NCBI GenBank assembly: GCA_035308365.1
Contig: DATGGU010000199.1
Span: forward strand, 1-29,510
Origin: PALSA-505 sp035308365
GTDB lineage: Bacteria > Actinomycetota > Actinomycetes > Streptosporangiales > Streptosporangiaceae
Direction: 5' to 3'
Length of the DNA stretch: 29,510 nt
Part shown: positions 1-7,015 of the stretch, piece after piece
Numbering within the stretch: the stretch's first letter is position 1
Layout: each line of letters opens with the position of its first letter
The notes under the pieces: model-generated
Told to the model about the DNA's origin: nothing
What the model saw: the letters and a program-made list of their open reading frames with translations, nothing else
Databases searched by the model: none
Translations under genes and position numbers: made by a program

Positions 1-2
1 TC

Positions 3-839
3 GCCGAGGCCTGGAAGAAGCAAGGCGCCCAGGGCGGCATGGACCTCCTCCGCGCCCACGTCTACCTGGCCCTGCTACTCGGCCACCCCATTACCACCCC
101 GCCGCCCGGCCTGTTGCTCCCCGCCGACTCACCAGTGCAAGCGCCGTCCAGCGATCCGTCCGGCAGCCCCGGCTCGCCCGGCAGCCCCAGGCAGTGGGCT
201 GATGATCCGTCTGGCGGTCCTGGCTCGCCCGGCAGCCCCAGGCAGTGGGCTGATGATCCGTCTGGCGGTCCTGGCTCGCCCGGCAGCCCCAGGCAGTGGG
301 CCGATGATTCGGCCAGTGGCTCCGGCCTGTCCGGTGCTCCCGGCCCATCTGGCGATCCGGCCCCACAGAGTGCATCGATACCCGCCCGGGGGCCTGACCC
401 ATCACCTGGCCAAGCAGCCGACCCCACGACCAGCGAACCGGGGCCCGCCGGCTCCACGGCCAGCGGGCCGGGGGCCGCCGGCTCCACGGCCAGCGGGCCA
501 GGGCCCGCCGGCCTCATGCCCACCGGGCCGCACCAGCCGGCCGTCGGCGTCCCACTGCCACCGTTGACCGGCCAGGTCAATCTCACCATTCCCATGGTCA
601 CCCTGCTTGGCCTGGCCGATAGGCCAGGCGAGGCGGCCGGGTATGGCCCGCTGCACGCAGACATCGCCCGGCGTCTCGCCGACGGAATGGCCACCAACCG
701 CACCACTCGCTGGGGCGTGATCATCACCAATCAGGATGGTCAGGCCATGGGTTACGGCAGCAGCGTCCGCGCCCGTCCCCTCTCCACCGGCGGCTGGAAG
801 ATCACACTCACCACCGAACCCATCGCCCCTTACCCGTAG
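3..839 (+). CDS. DUF222 / 13E12-repeat family protein, 5' partial, lacking HNH domain
   Basis: The frame is open from the left edge and ends at TAG 837-839, so the true start lies outside the window. The beginning (MDLLRAHVYLALLLG, from 39) and the last ~90 residues (a 'NLTIPMVTLLGLADRPGEA' block and a 'RWGVII' block) match the DUF222 region of actinobacterial 13E12-repeat proteins. Between them lies a Pro/Gly/Ser linker built of tandem repeats. In most relatives a C-terminal HNH endonuclease domain with a Cys/His zinc site follows; here the protein stops before it. A short stretch in another frame after the stop (about 845-900) could be a worn remnant, but that is weak. The family is often multicopy and linked to mobile DNA; its role is unclear. 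Family assignment is fairly sure; that it is a decayed copy is inference. Confidence 0.7.
   Translation, partial: AEAWKKQGAQGGMDLLRAHVYLALLLGHPITTPPPGLLLPADSPVQAPSSDPSGSPGSPGSPRQWADDPSGGPGSPGSPRQWADDPSGGPGSPGSPRQWADDSASGSGLSGAPGPSGDPAPQSASIPARGPDPSPGQAADPTTSEPGPAGSTASGPGAAGSTASGPGPAGLMPTGPHQPAVGVPLPPLTGQVNLTIPMVTLLGLADRPGEAAGYGPLHADIARRLADGMATNRTTRWGVIITNQDGQAMGYGSSVRARPLSTGGWKITLTTEPIAPYP
165..317 (+). repeat. 51-bp tandem repeat x3 inside DUF222 gene
   Basis: Three 51-bp units (165-215, 216-266, 267-317) encode copies of a 17-residue Gly/Pro/Ser linker containing SPRQWADD. Units 1 and 2 are nearly identical; unit 3 diverges at its end. The length is a multiple of three, so copy number can change without breaking the frame. 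Confidence 0.9.
441..520 (+). repeat. 30-bp tandem repeat in DUF222 linker
   Basis: Units at 441-470 and 471-500 plus a partial third encode a 10-residue 'GSTASGPGPA'-like repeat in the same low-complexity linker. Also in frame. Confidence 0.8.
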
Positions 840-900
840 CAATCAGATGCTCCATGAATGGCAGGACACGGAGTACGACCCGGACCCAATCCCCACTCAG

Positions 901-1557
901 TTACTCGCCGCGTGGCTTGAGCCAGCTCATCGTGGGGTCCTGCGGCCAGCCGGCGGGGGAGTCCTCCCATTGTTCCTGGCGGCCGTAGGGGGTCAGGTCG
1001 AGCAGGTTGAAGTCCAGCCGCAGCCGTTCCACGCCCCGGGCGGTGGTGAAATACGAGCGGAATACCTCATCGCCATCGCGCAGCAGCACGCTGATCCCGA
1101 AGTATTCCACGCCAAGATCCTCGTTGAATTCGGTGCCGTAGCAGGAGTACCAGGGCACGGTCCAGTCCATCCGGTCGCGCAGTGCCGCGATCTCGTCCTG
1201 GGGTGCCTTGGCCATCAGGATCAGCCGGGTGTCGCGGTTGGACAGGTGCGTCTGGGCGTGTCCGGAGATGTTGTCGGTGAACGTGCAGCAGCCCGGACAG
1301 AGCCAATCCTGGCCCTGGTCGAGCATGAAGTGGTAGATGACCAGCTGCCGGTGATCGCCGAACAGCCCGGTCAGCCCGGTGACATTGCCGTCCGGGGCGG
1401 TGAACTGGTACTTGCCGGTATCCAGCGCGACCATCGGCAGCCTGCGCCGCTCGGCGGCCAGCGCGTCCAGCGCGCGGGTGAGCTCCTTCTCCTTGATCAG
1501 CAGGGCGGCGCGGGCCGCCTGCCACTCGTCGGCCGAAACAACTGTGGGCCTGATCAT
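901..1557 (-). CDS. DUF899 family thioredoxin-like protein
   Basis: A 218-residue cytosolic protein of the DUF899 family, which has a thioredoxin-like fold. The motif DWLCPGCC (Cys87, Cys90, Cys91) supplies the CxxC-type centre, and the tail 'LTPYGRQEQWEDSPAGWP' is characteristic. No enzyme activity is established for the family; a redox or detoxification role is inferred from the fold. The ATG at 1557 has an AGGGG Shine-Dalgarno 7 bases upstream. The gene is divergent from an HxlR regulator 89 bp away, and two palindromic operators lie between them, so it is very likely the HxlR protein's regulatory target. The gene ends 61 bp from the oppositely oriented DUF222 gene. Confidence 0.88.
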   Translation of the reverse strand: MIRPTVVSADEWQAARAALLIKEKELTRALDALAAERRRLPMVALDTGKYQFTAPDGNVTGLTGLFGDHRQLVIYHFMLDQGQDWLCPGCCTFTDNISGHAQTHLSNRDTRLILMAKAPQDEIAALRDRMDWTVPWYSCYGTEFNEDLGVEYFGISVLLRDGDEVFRSYFTTARGVERLRLDFNLLDLTPYGRQEQWEDSPAGWPQDPTMSWLKPRGE

Positions 1558-1578
1558 TGATGTGCCCCTAAGCGGTAG

Positions 1579-1593
1579 GTTCCTTTAGGGAAC
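1579..1593. promoter_or_regulatory. HxlR operator candidate 1
   Basis: 15-bp imperfect palindrome GTTCCTTTAGGGAAC between the divergent DUF899 and HxlR genes. It matches the reverse complement of the second site at 14 of 15 positions. It lies just upstream of the DUF899 start. Confidence 0.7.
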
Positions 1594-1610
1594 TTAAGCT
1601 AGCACACGGA

Positions 1611-1625
1611 GTTCCCTTAAGGAAC
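1611..1625. promoter_or_regulatory. HxlR operator candidate 2
   Basis: 15-bp palindrome GTTCCCTTAAGGAAC. Its centre is 32 bp (about three helical turns) from site 1, so two dimers would bind the same face of the DNA. It overlaps the position of the -35 element of the hxlR-type gene, which predicts autorepression. Confidence 0.72.
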
Positions 1626-1634
1626 CCGTTGGGC

Positions 1635-1640
1635 TAAAGT
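1635..1640 (+). promoter_or_regulatory. -10 box of the HxlR-type gene (leaderless)
   Basis: TAAAGT ends 6 bases before the ATG at 1647, so transcription would start at or next to the start codon. No ribosome binding site is seen, consistent with a leaderless mRNA. Confidence 0.5.
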
Positions 1641-1646
1641 AGTTTC

Positions 1647-2102
1647 ATGCAACGCACCGACTTCGGCGGGATGGCCTGCTCCATCGCCAGGACGCTGGAC
1701 GTCATCGGCGAACCCTGGTCGCCGTTGATCCTGCGCAACATCTACGTTGGCATCACCCGGTTCGACCAGCTACAGCAGACCCTCGGCATCTCCCGCAAGG
1801 TGCTCGCCGAACGGCTGCGCTGGCTGGTGGACCGCGAAATCCTGGAACGCCGCGAGTATTCCGCCCGCCCACCGCGCTACGAGTACACGCTGACCGAACG
1901 CGGCACCGAGCTCTGCGACCTGCTCCTGGTCATGGTGCGCTGGGGCGACCGGTGGCTGGCCGGCGAGGCAGGCCCGCCCGTGCTGTACCGCCACCACGCT
2001 TGCGGGCAGATCAGTCACGCCGAGCTGCACTGTTCGGCCTGCGGCAAGCCCATGCCCGCCACCAGCATCGACGTCCTGCCCGGCCCGGGCGCGGCGGCCT
2101 AA
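1647..2102 (+). CDS. HxlR-family winged-helix transcriptional regulator
   Basis: A 151-residue HxlR regulator. The winged helix spans about residues 11-100 (C11, 'GEPWSPLILRNI', 'GISRKVLAERLRWLVDREIL', then a Tyr-rich wing). Cys11 is the N-terminal cysteine used for redox or electrophile sensing in several HxlR proteins. The C-terminal extension (115-135) adds C119, C129 and C132 in a ribbon-like arrangement that could bind metal or form disulfides. The partner is the divergent DUF899 thioredoxin-like gene, which it likely represses through the two palindromes between them; this suggests a thiol or aldehyde stress switch (inference). The last codons and the stop belong to a tandem repeat that continues downstream. 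Confidence 0.92.
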   Translation: MQRTDFGGMACSIARTLDVIGEPWSPLILRNIYVGITRFDQLQQTLGISRKVLAERLRWLVDREILERREYSARPPRYEYTLTERGTELCDLLLVMVRWGDRWLAGEAGPPVLYRHHACGQISHAELHCSACGKPMPATSIDVLPGPGAAA

Positions 2103-2356
2103 CGCCGGCCAGGCATCGCCCGGATCACCCACCAGCATCGACGCCCTGCCCGGCCCGGGCGCGGGGCGGCCTGACCGCTAGCCGCCGAGAGCCGCCCGGA
2201 TCACCCGCCAGCATCGACGTCCTGCCCGGTCCGGGGGCGCGGCGGCCTGACCGCTAGCCGTCGAGAGCCGCCCGGATCGCCCACCAGCATCGACGTCCTG
2301 CCCGGCCCGGGTGCGCGGCGGCCTGACCGCTAGCCGCCTAGAGCCGCCCGGATCAC
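2061..2356. repeat. ~76-bp tandem repeat x4 spanning two convergent gene tails
   Basis: Four units start near 2062, 2132, 2208 and 2284 (periods 70, 76, 76). Each carries the DNA of the C-terminal tail of the HxlR protein (TSIDVLPGPG); units 2-4 also have the reverse tail of the Nudix protein (IRAAL.G plus TAG stop). Unit 1 is the real hxlR end and unit 4 the real Nudix end. Each unit holds the dyad GCCCGGCCCGGGC or a variant. It looks like amplification of the junction between two convergent genes and may act as serial bidirectional terminators. Confidence 0.88.
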
Positions 2357-2815
2357 CTCGGCCAGCCCGCGTGGCCAGACCACCTCGTCCGTCGCGTCCA
2401 GCTCCGCCAGCGTCCACCACCGCCAGGCGGCGATGCCATCGCTGACGTGCATCGCGGCCACATCGCCCAGCTCCCGGCGCCGCCGGTCGGTGCGCGCCAG
2501 GAACAGGCGTTCGTACTGGCAGAGGGCGTGCCCGCCGTGAATGATCAGCCGTGGGTGTCTGTGCACCTCGCGCAGCAGTTCGACGTCATCCCAGCCGGTC
2601 TCCTCGGCCAGCTCGCGGCGCGCGGCCTCAGCATACGACTCACCGGGATTGAGCCCGCCGCCCGGTGTCGCCCAGTGCACCCCGGCCGGCGGTATGTCGT
2701 CGTAGCGCAGCAGCAGGACCCGGTCATCGGGGTCAAGCACGATCACTCTCCCCGCATACCGCACCGGCAGCCCGGCCATCTCCGGCGGCGCTTCCCCTGG
2801 CTGGCAGCAGTCCAT
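2330..2815 (-). CDS. Nudix hydrolase
   Basis: A Nudix hydrolase of 161 residues from the ATG at 2815 (an upstream in-frame ATG at 2863 would add 16 residues). The Nudix box is complete: GGGLNPGESYAEAARREL followed by AEETGW, fitting GX5EX7REUXEEXGU, so the Mg-binding helix is intact. Substrates of this family are nucleoside diphosphates linked to another moiety (NTPs, NDP-sugars, oxidised nucleotides); the specific substrate cannot be read. CACAAT lies 6 bases before the 2815 start, compatible with a leaderless message. The gene is convergent with the HxlR gene, and its last codons and stop form the final unit of a four-copy tandem repeat. Confidence 0.9.
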   Translation of the reverse strand: MDCCQPGEAPPEMAGLPVRYAGRVIVLDPDDRVLLLRYDDIPPAGVHWATPGGGLNPGESYAEAARRELAEETGWDDVELLREVHRHPRLIIHGGHALCQYERLFLARTDRRRRELGDVAAMHVSDGIAAWRWWTLAELDATDEVVWPRGLAEVIRAALGG

Positions 2816-2883
2816 CCCCGTATTGTGCCGGGCGCCCCGCCGCCGTGGCCGGCTGATGTGCAATGAGGCCGGCCGGCACCGTT

Positions 2884-2912
2884 CAAAATATTAATTCTTA
2901 ATTATTATATTT
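2884..2912. promoter_or_regulatory. AT-only tract with dyad between Nudix and GNAT genes
   Basis: A nearly pure A/T run in a 70% GC background. It contains the dyad TAATTCTTAATTA (2892-2904), followed by TTGACG (2911-2916). It lies in the divergent intergenic region between the Nudix hydrolase and the acetyltransferase and is a plausible operator or UP-like element; no convincing -10 partner was found. Confidence 0.4.
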
Positions 2913-3031
2913 GACGGTACGGAGCGGACAATTAACAGAACCTCAGGCGGCGTGCTTCAGACAGAACTCAGCACATCCACGGTCTGGAAAGCTTACCTCG
3001 ATGTCAAGACACTTGAGGCAGGGGAGGAACG

Positions 3032-3463
3032 ATGATCCGGGAATTGACCGCCGGCGACTTCGGGCAATGGAAGCCGCTGTGGCTCGCTTACCTGCGGTTC
3101 TATCGCGCCGAGGTCAGCGGCGAGGTGACCGGCGCGACCTTTCAGCGGCTGTGTGACAAGGCTGATGGGCTGATCGGTTTCGTCGCCGAGGACTGCGGCG
3201 GGGACCTGATCGGGCTGGCGCACCTGGTGTTCCACCCTTCGACCTGGTCCACCGAACCGTACTGCTACCTGGAGGATCTGTTCGTGTCCCCGGCGGCGCG
3301 CGGTACCGGGGCGGCCCGTGAGCTGCTCGACGCCGTGTTCGCCGAGGCCAAGCGCCGCTCGGCGGCCCGGACCTACTGGGAGACCCAGGAGTTCAACGCC
3401 CCGGCCCGTTCGCTGTATGACCAGGTCGCGCACCGCACGTCGTTCATCATCTACGAGCACTGA
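3032..3463 (+). CDS. GNAT-family N-acetyltransferase
   Basis: A 143-residue single-domain GNAT protein. The acetyl-CoA binding motif A is visible as 'YLEDLFVSPAARGTGAAREL' at about 71-90, with the R/Q-x-x-G-x-G/A pyrophosphate loop as RGTGA. The late 'TYWETQEFNAPARSLYDQV' with an N-x-x-A-x-x-L-Y pattern is typical of motif B. The acceptor amine is unknown. The ATG at 3032 follows a strong GGGGAGG ribosome site 4-5 bases upstream. The gene runs convergently into the SLATT gene 9 bp away, with a small hairpin at the junction. Confidence 0.88.
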   Translation: MIRELTAGDFGQWKPLWLAYLRFYRAEVSGEVTGATFQRLCDKADGLIGFVAEDCGGDLIGLAHLVFHPSTWSTEPYCYLEDLFVSPAARGTGAARELLDAVFAEAKRRSAARTYWETQEFNAPARSLYDQVAHRTSFIIYEH

Positions 3464-3484
3464 GCGCAGCCGTCACTGCGGCTC
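3462..3484. terminator. hairpin at GNAT/SLATT convergent junction
   Basis: GAGC-GCAG / CTGC-G-GCTC stem with one bulged base, over the last codons of the SLATT gene and the stop of the GNAT gene. Likely a shared terminator; no T-tract. Confidence 0.4.
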
Positions 3485-4417
3485 TGCCTGGGGGTTGAGG
3501 TTGACCCGCCGGGCGAGCCACATCGTGTGTTCCCGGCTGATGGCCTGTTCTGCGGAGTTGACGTAGGCCGACCAGCCGGCCTCATCGGCGACCTGCTTCG
3601 CCGCGTCGTACACGAATCCCAGCTCCGTGGCGGTGAGATTGTATGCATCGGCCAGATTTTCAAATTGCTTTACTTCCAGCCAGGCGCCGGCCCCGGCCAC
3701 CATCGAGGCCAGCAAGCCATCAAGCACTACTGTGGTGAACCCGGCCAGAACGAATATTGCCCACAATGCCCCGGCAAGTTCGAAGAGGATAAGCAAGGTG
3801 CGCCACAGCTTAGCACCTCTGCTATTGTCGTTCGCCTTTTTGGCGTACCATTTCCGCTGGTCATCCACCCGGCCGTTGAGATACGCCTGTTTGCGTTCTT
3901 CCAGCGCTGCTCCGCGCAGCACGCGCATGGTCTCGGTTATGTTCTCTCCGGCTGGCGGTGGCAGCTTGCCCGCGATGGGTGACTGGGTCAGCAGATCCTG
4001 GAGCCGCTGATTCATCCGTGCGTCTGCTTCGGCCTCGGTCTCCGCGGCGCTGAACGGATTCGCGCGCATTGCATATCGCCAGGCCAGCGTCTTCGACGAC
4101 TCGGCTATTGCCCGGGAGTGGTACCAGAGTTCTTCCGGACGGCGGGTGAGCAGCAGTACCTCCGCGCTCAACGCCACGACAAAGCAGGCTACGGCGATCG
4201 CGGCCAGGGCCTTGTGCCAGCCAGGCGGCTTGTCGGCGGCCGCTGCCCAGGCACCGGCCGCGGCGGCGAGGATGACGAAATAGAGCCTTACCCGCGTCCA
4301 GAGCAGGTATTCACGCTGGCTCTTGCCGGACGTGGTACCCGCTACCTTGTGGACTGCGGGCATGCCGGCGCCGTTCAGCTCTTTGCCCAGGGCGGATGCT
4401 CCCACAGGTTCGCTCAT
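3473..4417 (-). CDS. SLATT / DUF4231 four-helix membrane protein (candidate conflict-system effector)
   Basis: From ATG 4417 the protein has 314 residues (an ORF start at 4465 would overlap the opposite gene). Numbered on the longer ORF, it holds two helical pairs: 60-77 with 86-106, and 222-241 with 246-263. After the first pair comes 'RAIAESSKTLAWRYAMRANP', and before the second 'RVDDQRKWYAKKANDN', both hallmarks of SLATT domains (SMODS- and SLOG-associated two-TM effectors; DUF4231). SLATT proteins are predicted pore-forming or membrane-perturbing effectors in nucleotide-signalling defence systems. The divergent neighbour is a cytosolic NDT/TIR-like plus TPR protein, a suitable sensor or nucleotide-producing partner. 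The family is well supported; the defence role is inferred. Confidence 0.82.
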   Translation of the reverse strand: MSEPVGASALGKELNGAGMPAVHKVAGTTSGKSQREYLLWTRVRLYFVILAAAAGAWAAAADKPPGWHKALAAIAVACFVVALSAEVLLLTRRPEELWYHSRAIAESSKTLAWRYAMRANPFSAAETEAEADARMNQRLQDLLTQSPIAGKLPPPAGENITETMRVLRGAALEERKQAYLNGRVDDQRKWYAKKANDNSRGAKLWRTLLILFELAGALWAIFVLAGFTTVVLDGLLASMVAGAGAWLEVKQFENLADAYNLTATELGFVYDAAKQVADEAGWSAYVNSAEQAISREHTMWLARRVNLNPQAEPQ

Positions 4418-4493
4418 GGCCTGACGGCTAACACAGAATCTGGTTTCAGCATGACCAATGATCATAGCTGTGGTGCCCGTGGCCGGACCTCGA

Positions 4494-4499
4494 TACGCT
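4494..4499 (+). promoter_or_regulatory. possible -10 box for the NDT/TIR-like TPR gene
   Basis: TACGCT ends 6 bases before GTG 4506, the same geometry as the leaderless HxlR-type gene. No ribosome site is seen for this GTG. No clear -35 found. Confidence 0.35.
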
Positions 4500-4505
4500 G
4501 GGGTC

Positions 4506-5879
4506 GTGCAGCCTCAGCCCGTCTCGATCTTCGTGGCTATGCCCGGCTCCACCATGGGTAAGCGGGCCCGGTGGGATGACATCGAGGAAATCAAACAGCA
4601 GTTGCTCCAGCCGGTGACCGATGAACTGGCGTCGAAGCTGGGACGTCCGGCTTCTCTTTCCATAGAGAAGGACAAGCGCGTATCGGGCCCGATCCATCCC
4701 TCCATGTTCCGTGAAGCGGCGACCGCAGACATATATATCGCCGATCTGAGTGGTGCGAATCCGAATGTTTATCTGGAGCTGGGCGTACGCTGGGCCCTGC
4801 GTGATGGGGTGACCATTCTCATCTCGCAGGACATTAAGGATGACGTCAAGTTCAATGTCTCCGGTAACCGGGTCATTCCCTACGGTCCGATGCCGAACGA
4901 GCTGAAGAAGGCCGTCGGTGACATTGTCGAGTCGGCACTGGCTGGCATGAACAATCCAGATCAGATCGACAGTCCGGTGCGGAGCAATTTTCCGACGCTC
5001 ACCGTCCTGCGCAGCGAATGGGATGCCAAGGCCGCTGAGATCACCCGGCTCAAGGAGATGCAGGCCGAGGATCTGATAGATGCTGCTGCCAAGTCACCGC
5101 TTCCCCGTGCCCTGGAGCTTCTGCGGCAGGCCGTCGACCGTAATCCAGGAAGCATTCGTGCGCACTTTGAACTGGGGATCGCGCTGCGCGAGGCAGACGA
5201 TTACGAGGAAGCCATCAGCGAACTGCGCACAGTGGTAGACCGCAATGAGGACTCGGCCGATGGCTGGCGGGAACTCGGTGTCGCGCTCAGCATGAGCGGT
5301 CAGCTCAGCGACGCTGAGGATGCCTTCCGCCATGCGGTCGCGCTGAACGATGGTGACCCCGAAACATGGGCCACCCTGGGCGGTCTCCGGCGCCGCCTGG
5401 CCCGTTCGCCGGACGGCCCGGGATTCGACTGGCAGATGCTCCGCGAATCCCGGGACGCCTACCGGCGCGCCAGCCAGCTCCTCGGCAACGACACCTACGC
5501 ACTGGCCAACGAGGCCCGGCTGGACCTGCTGCTGTCGGCCGCCGAGCCGGCCATGCGCCCGGCGGCCCTGAAGAACCTGCGGAAACTTGAGAACCTCGCG
5601 AGGTTCGAGGCCGAGCCCGACGACGCCGGCCACCGCGATCCGTGGAAGCTGTTCGACCTGGCGGACACGCTGCTGCTCACCGGGCGCGCCAGCGAAGGTC
5701 TTGCCGAGCTTCACTCGGCCATCGACCTGATCGACCCGATGGCGCGCCGGTCCACCCTGAGCTCTGTGATCGGCCCGCTCCGCGACTTCCTCGCCGTCGA
5801 CGTGCTCGATGAACCGGCCACGGAGGCGGTACGGGAGGCGATCGAGGTCTGCGAGCAGGCGATCGAGGCGGCGCCCTGA
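4506..5879 (+). CDS. NDT/TIR-like domain fused to TPR repeats (candidate conflict-system sensor)
   Basis: 457 residues from GTG 4506 (the frame is open to ATG 4458, but that start overlaps the SLATT ORF). The N-terminal ~130 residues have a Rossmann-like strand 'VSIFVAMPG' and the motif 'IADLSGANPNVYLELGVRWA' (about 79-98), typical of nucleoside-deoxyribosyltransferase-like and TIR-like domains; the Glu in YLELG aligns with the catalytic Glu of such folds. From about 195 to 310 come at least three TPR units (e.g. 'AHFELGIALREADDYEEAI', 'GWRELGVALSMSGQLSDAE'), then more helical repeats to the end. Similar NDT/TIR-TPR proteins neighbour SLATT proteins in nucleotide-centric conflict systems. A nucleotide-processing or sensing role is inferred; there is no signal peptide, so it is cytosolic. 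Confidence 0.78.
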   Translation: MQPQPVSIFVAMPGSTMGKRARWDDIEEIKQQLLQPVTDELASKLGRPASLSIEKDKRVSGPIHPSMFREAATADIYIADLSGANPNVYLELGVRWALRDGVTILISQDIKDDVKFNVSGNRVIPYGPMPNELKKAVGDIVESALAGMNNPDQIDSPVRSNFPTLTVLRSEWDAKAAEITRLKEMQAEDLIDAAAKSPLPRALELLRQAVDRNPGSIRAHFELGIALREADDYEEAISELRTVVDRNEDSADGWRELGVALSMSGQLSDAEDAFRHAVALNDGDPETWATLGGLRRRLARSPDGPGFDWQMLRESRDAYRRASQLLGNDTYALANEARLDLLLSAAEPAMRPAALKNLRKLENLARFEAEPDDAGHRDPWKLFDLADTLLLTGRASEGLAELHSAIDLIDPMARRSTLSSVIGPLRDFLAVDVLDEPATEAVREAIEVCEQAIEAAP

Positions 5880-5882
5880 TCG

Positions 5883-5906
5883 TGGCCGCCGCAGGTGCGG
5901 CGGCCA
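5883..5906. terminator. perfect bidirectional hairpin between convergent genes
   Basis: TGGCCGCCGC, loop AGGT, GCGGCGGCCA: a perfect 10-bp stem between the stops of the TPR gene (5879) and the propeller gene (5912). Symmetric, so usable from both sides. Confidence 0.75.
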
Positions 5907-5911
5907 GCGGG

Positions 5912-7015
5912 TCAGCCGTGCCGGAGCGTCAGGCTGCTGATGATCCCGGATGAGCTGGTGCTGCTGCCGAACGCCCAGATGATGTGCCCGCCGGGAGCGG
6001 CCGAGGTGGCGAACAGCTCCCGGGTGGCACCGGCCACCGGAACGGTGTCATTGACCCACGAGGACCCGTTCCAGGTCAGGATGATCCCCGCGACCGGCCC
6101 GTTGGGTGAGCTTTTGTACCCGACCGCGGTGACGTTCCGCGGCCCGGTGGCGGTCACGCGAACCAGCAGGCCCTTGGCCGGGTTGGGCACCACGTGCCAC
6201 GTCTTCCCGGTCCAGTGCTCGGTGACCGCGGAGCCGGAGAACGTGTTGCCGGCCGCCCATGCATCCGATGGGCTGACGACGGTCAGCCCGAACAGCTCGG
6301 CCTTGTTGACCGGCACCGGGACCGAGGCCCAGGCGGTGCCGTTCCAGTGCGCGGTGAACGGCTCATCCGCCGAGGTCGCCGGGTCGAAGTACTGGCCGGT
6401 GATCCAGACATCGCTGGGCGAATCCCCGGCTACCGCGTCGAGGATCGCCGGTTGCGCCCCGCCCGGGGCCGGTACGGAGAACGCCGACCAGGTGCTGCCG
6501 TTCCATTGCAGCGCCTCACTCCGGCCCACCGCGTAGGCGACGCCGGGAGCGATGTCGGCGACGCTGGTCAGGACCGAGCCTGCCACGTGCGGGGTGGCCA
6601 CTACCGACCAGGAGGTGCCGTCCCAGTGCGCCGCGAGCGTGGAGGTGACCCGGGACACGGTGGCGCGGCCCACCAGCCAGGCGTCGCTGGCGCTGCTTGC
6701 CCCGGCCGCCTCGGGCACGGTGCTGGTCGCGCCCGGCACGGTCGGCCCGGTGACGTCCGACCAGGCCGTCCCGTTCCACCGGGCGACCAGCGGGCGGCTG
6801 GCCCCGCCCTGCGCGACCGCCCAGGCGTCGCTGTCGGTGCGGGCCGAAACGGCGGTCCAAAGCGCCCCTGCGGGCGGCGGCGGCGCGACGATATGCCAGG
6901 TGACGGCGGCCCCGGCCGGAGCGGCCCCGGCCGGAGCGGCCCCGGCCCAAGAAGCACCGTGCAGCCCGGCGACGGCGGTGGCCAGCAGGCCGGCGGCCAA
7001 CCCATATCCACGCAT
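5912..7015 (-). CDS. secreted beta-propeller repeat protein
   Basis: A 367-residue protein starting at ATG 7015 with an N-terminal signal-like segment (MRGYGLAAGLLATAVAGLHG, Ala-rich cleavage region with PAGAAPAGAA). The body consists of about six repeats of the pattern 'SDAWAVG...HWNGTSWSVV.P', each about 45-55 residues, as in BNR/kelch-like propellers common among secreted actinobacterial proteins. No catalytic motif is visible. It is a likely extracellular or cell-surface structural or ligand-binding protein of unknown role. It stands alone, convergent with the TPR gene across a strong hairpin. Confidence 0.75.
   Translation of the reverse strand: MRGYGLAAGLLATAVAGLHGASWAGAAPAGAAPAGAAVTWHIVAPPPPAGALWTAVSARTDSDAWAVAQGGASRPLVARWNGTAWSDVTGPTVPGATSTVPEAAGASSASDAWLVGRATVSRVTSTLAAHWDGTSWSVVATPHVAGSVLTSVADIAPGVAYAVGRSEALQWNGSTWSAFSVPAPGGAQPAILDAVAGDSPSDVWITGQYFDPATSADEPFTAHWNGTAWASVPVPVNKAELFGLTVVSPSDAWAAGNTFSGSAVTEHWTGKTWHVVPNPAKGLLVRVTATGPRNVTAVGYKSSPNGPVAGIILTWNGSSWVNDTVPVAGATRELFATSAAPGGHIIWAFGSSTSSSGIISSLTLRHG

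Noticed and set aside
165..317. Regularly spaced repeats as a CRISPR array
   Set aside because: Units are contiguous 51-bp in-frame coding repeats without unique spacers.
736..1560. Long plus-strand frame opposite DUF899
   Set aside because: Composition is that of a shadow; the minus strand encodes a clear DUF899 protein with operator and ribosome site.
2061..2356. 76-bp repeats as a CRISPR array or transposon
   Set aside because: No spacers differ between units, no terminal inverted repeats; units match the two flanking gene tails.
2911..3156. 81-residue frame overlapping the acetyltransferase start
   Set aside because: TTG start without ribosome site, and it runs through the GNAT gene in another frame.
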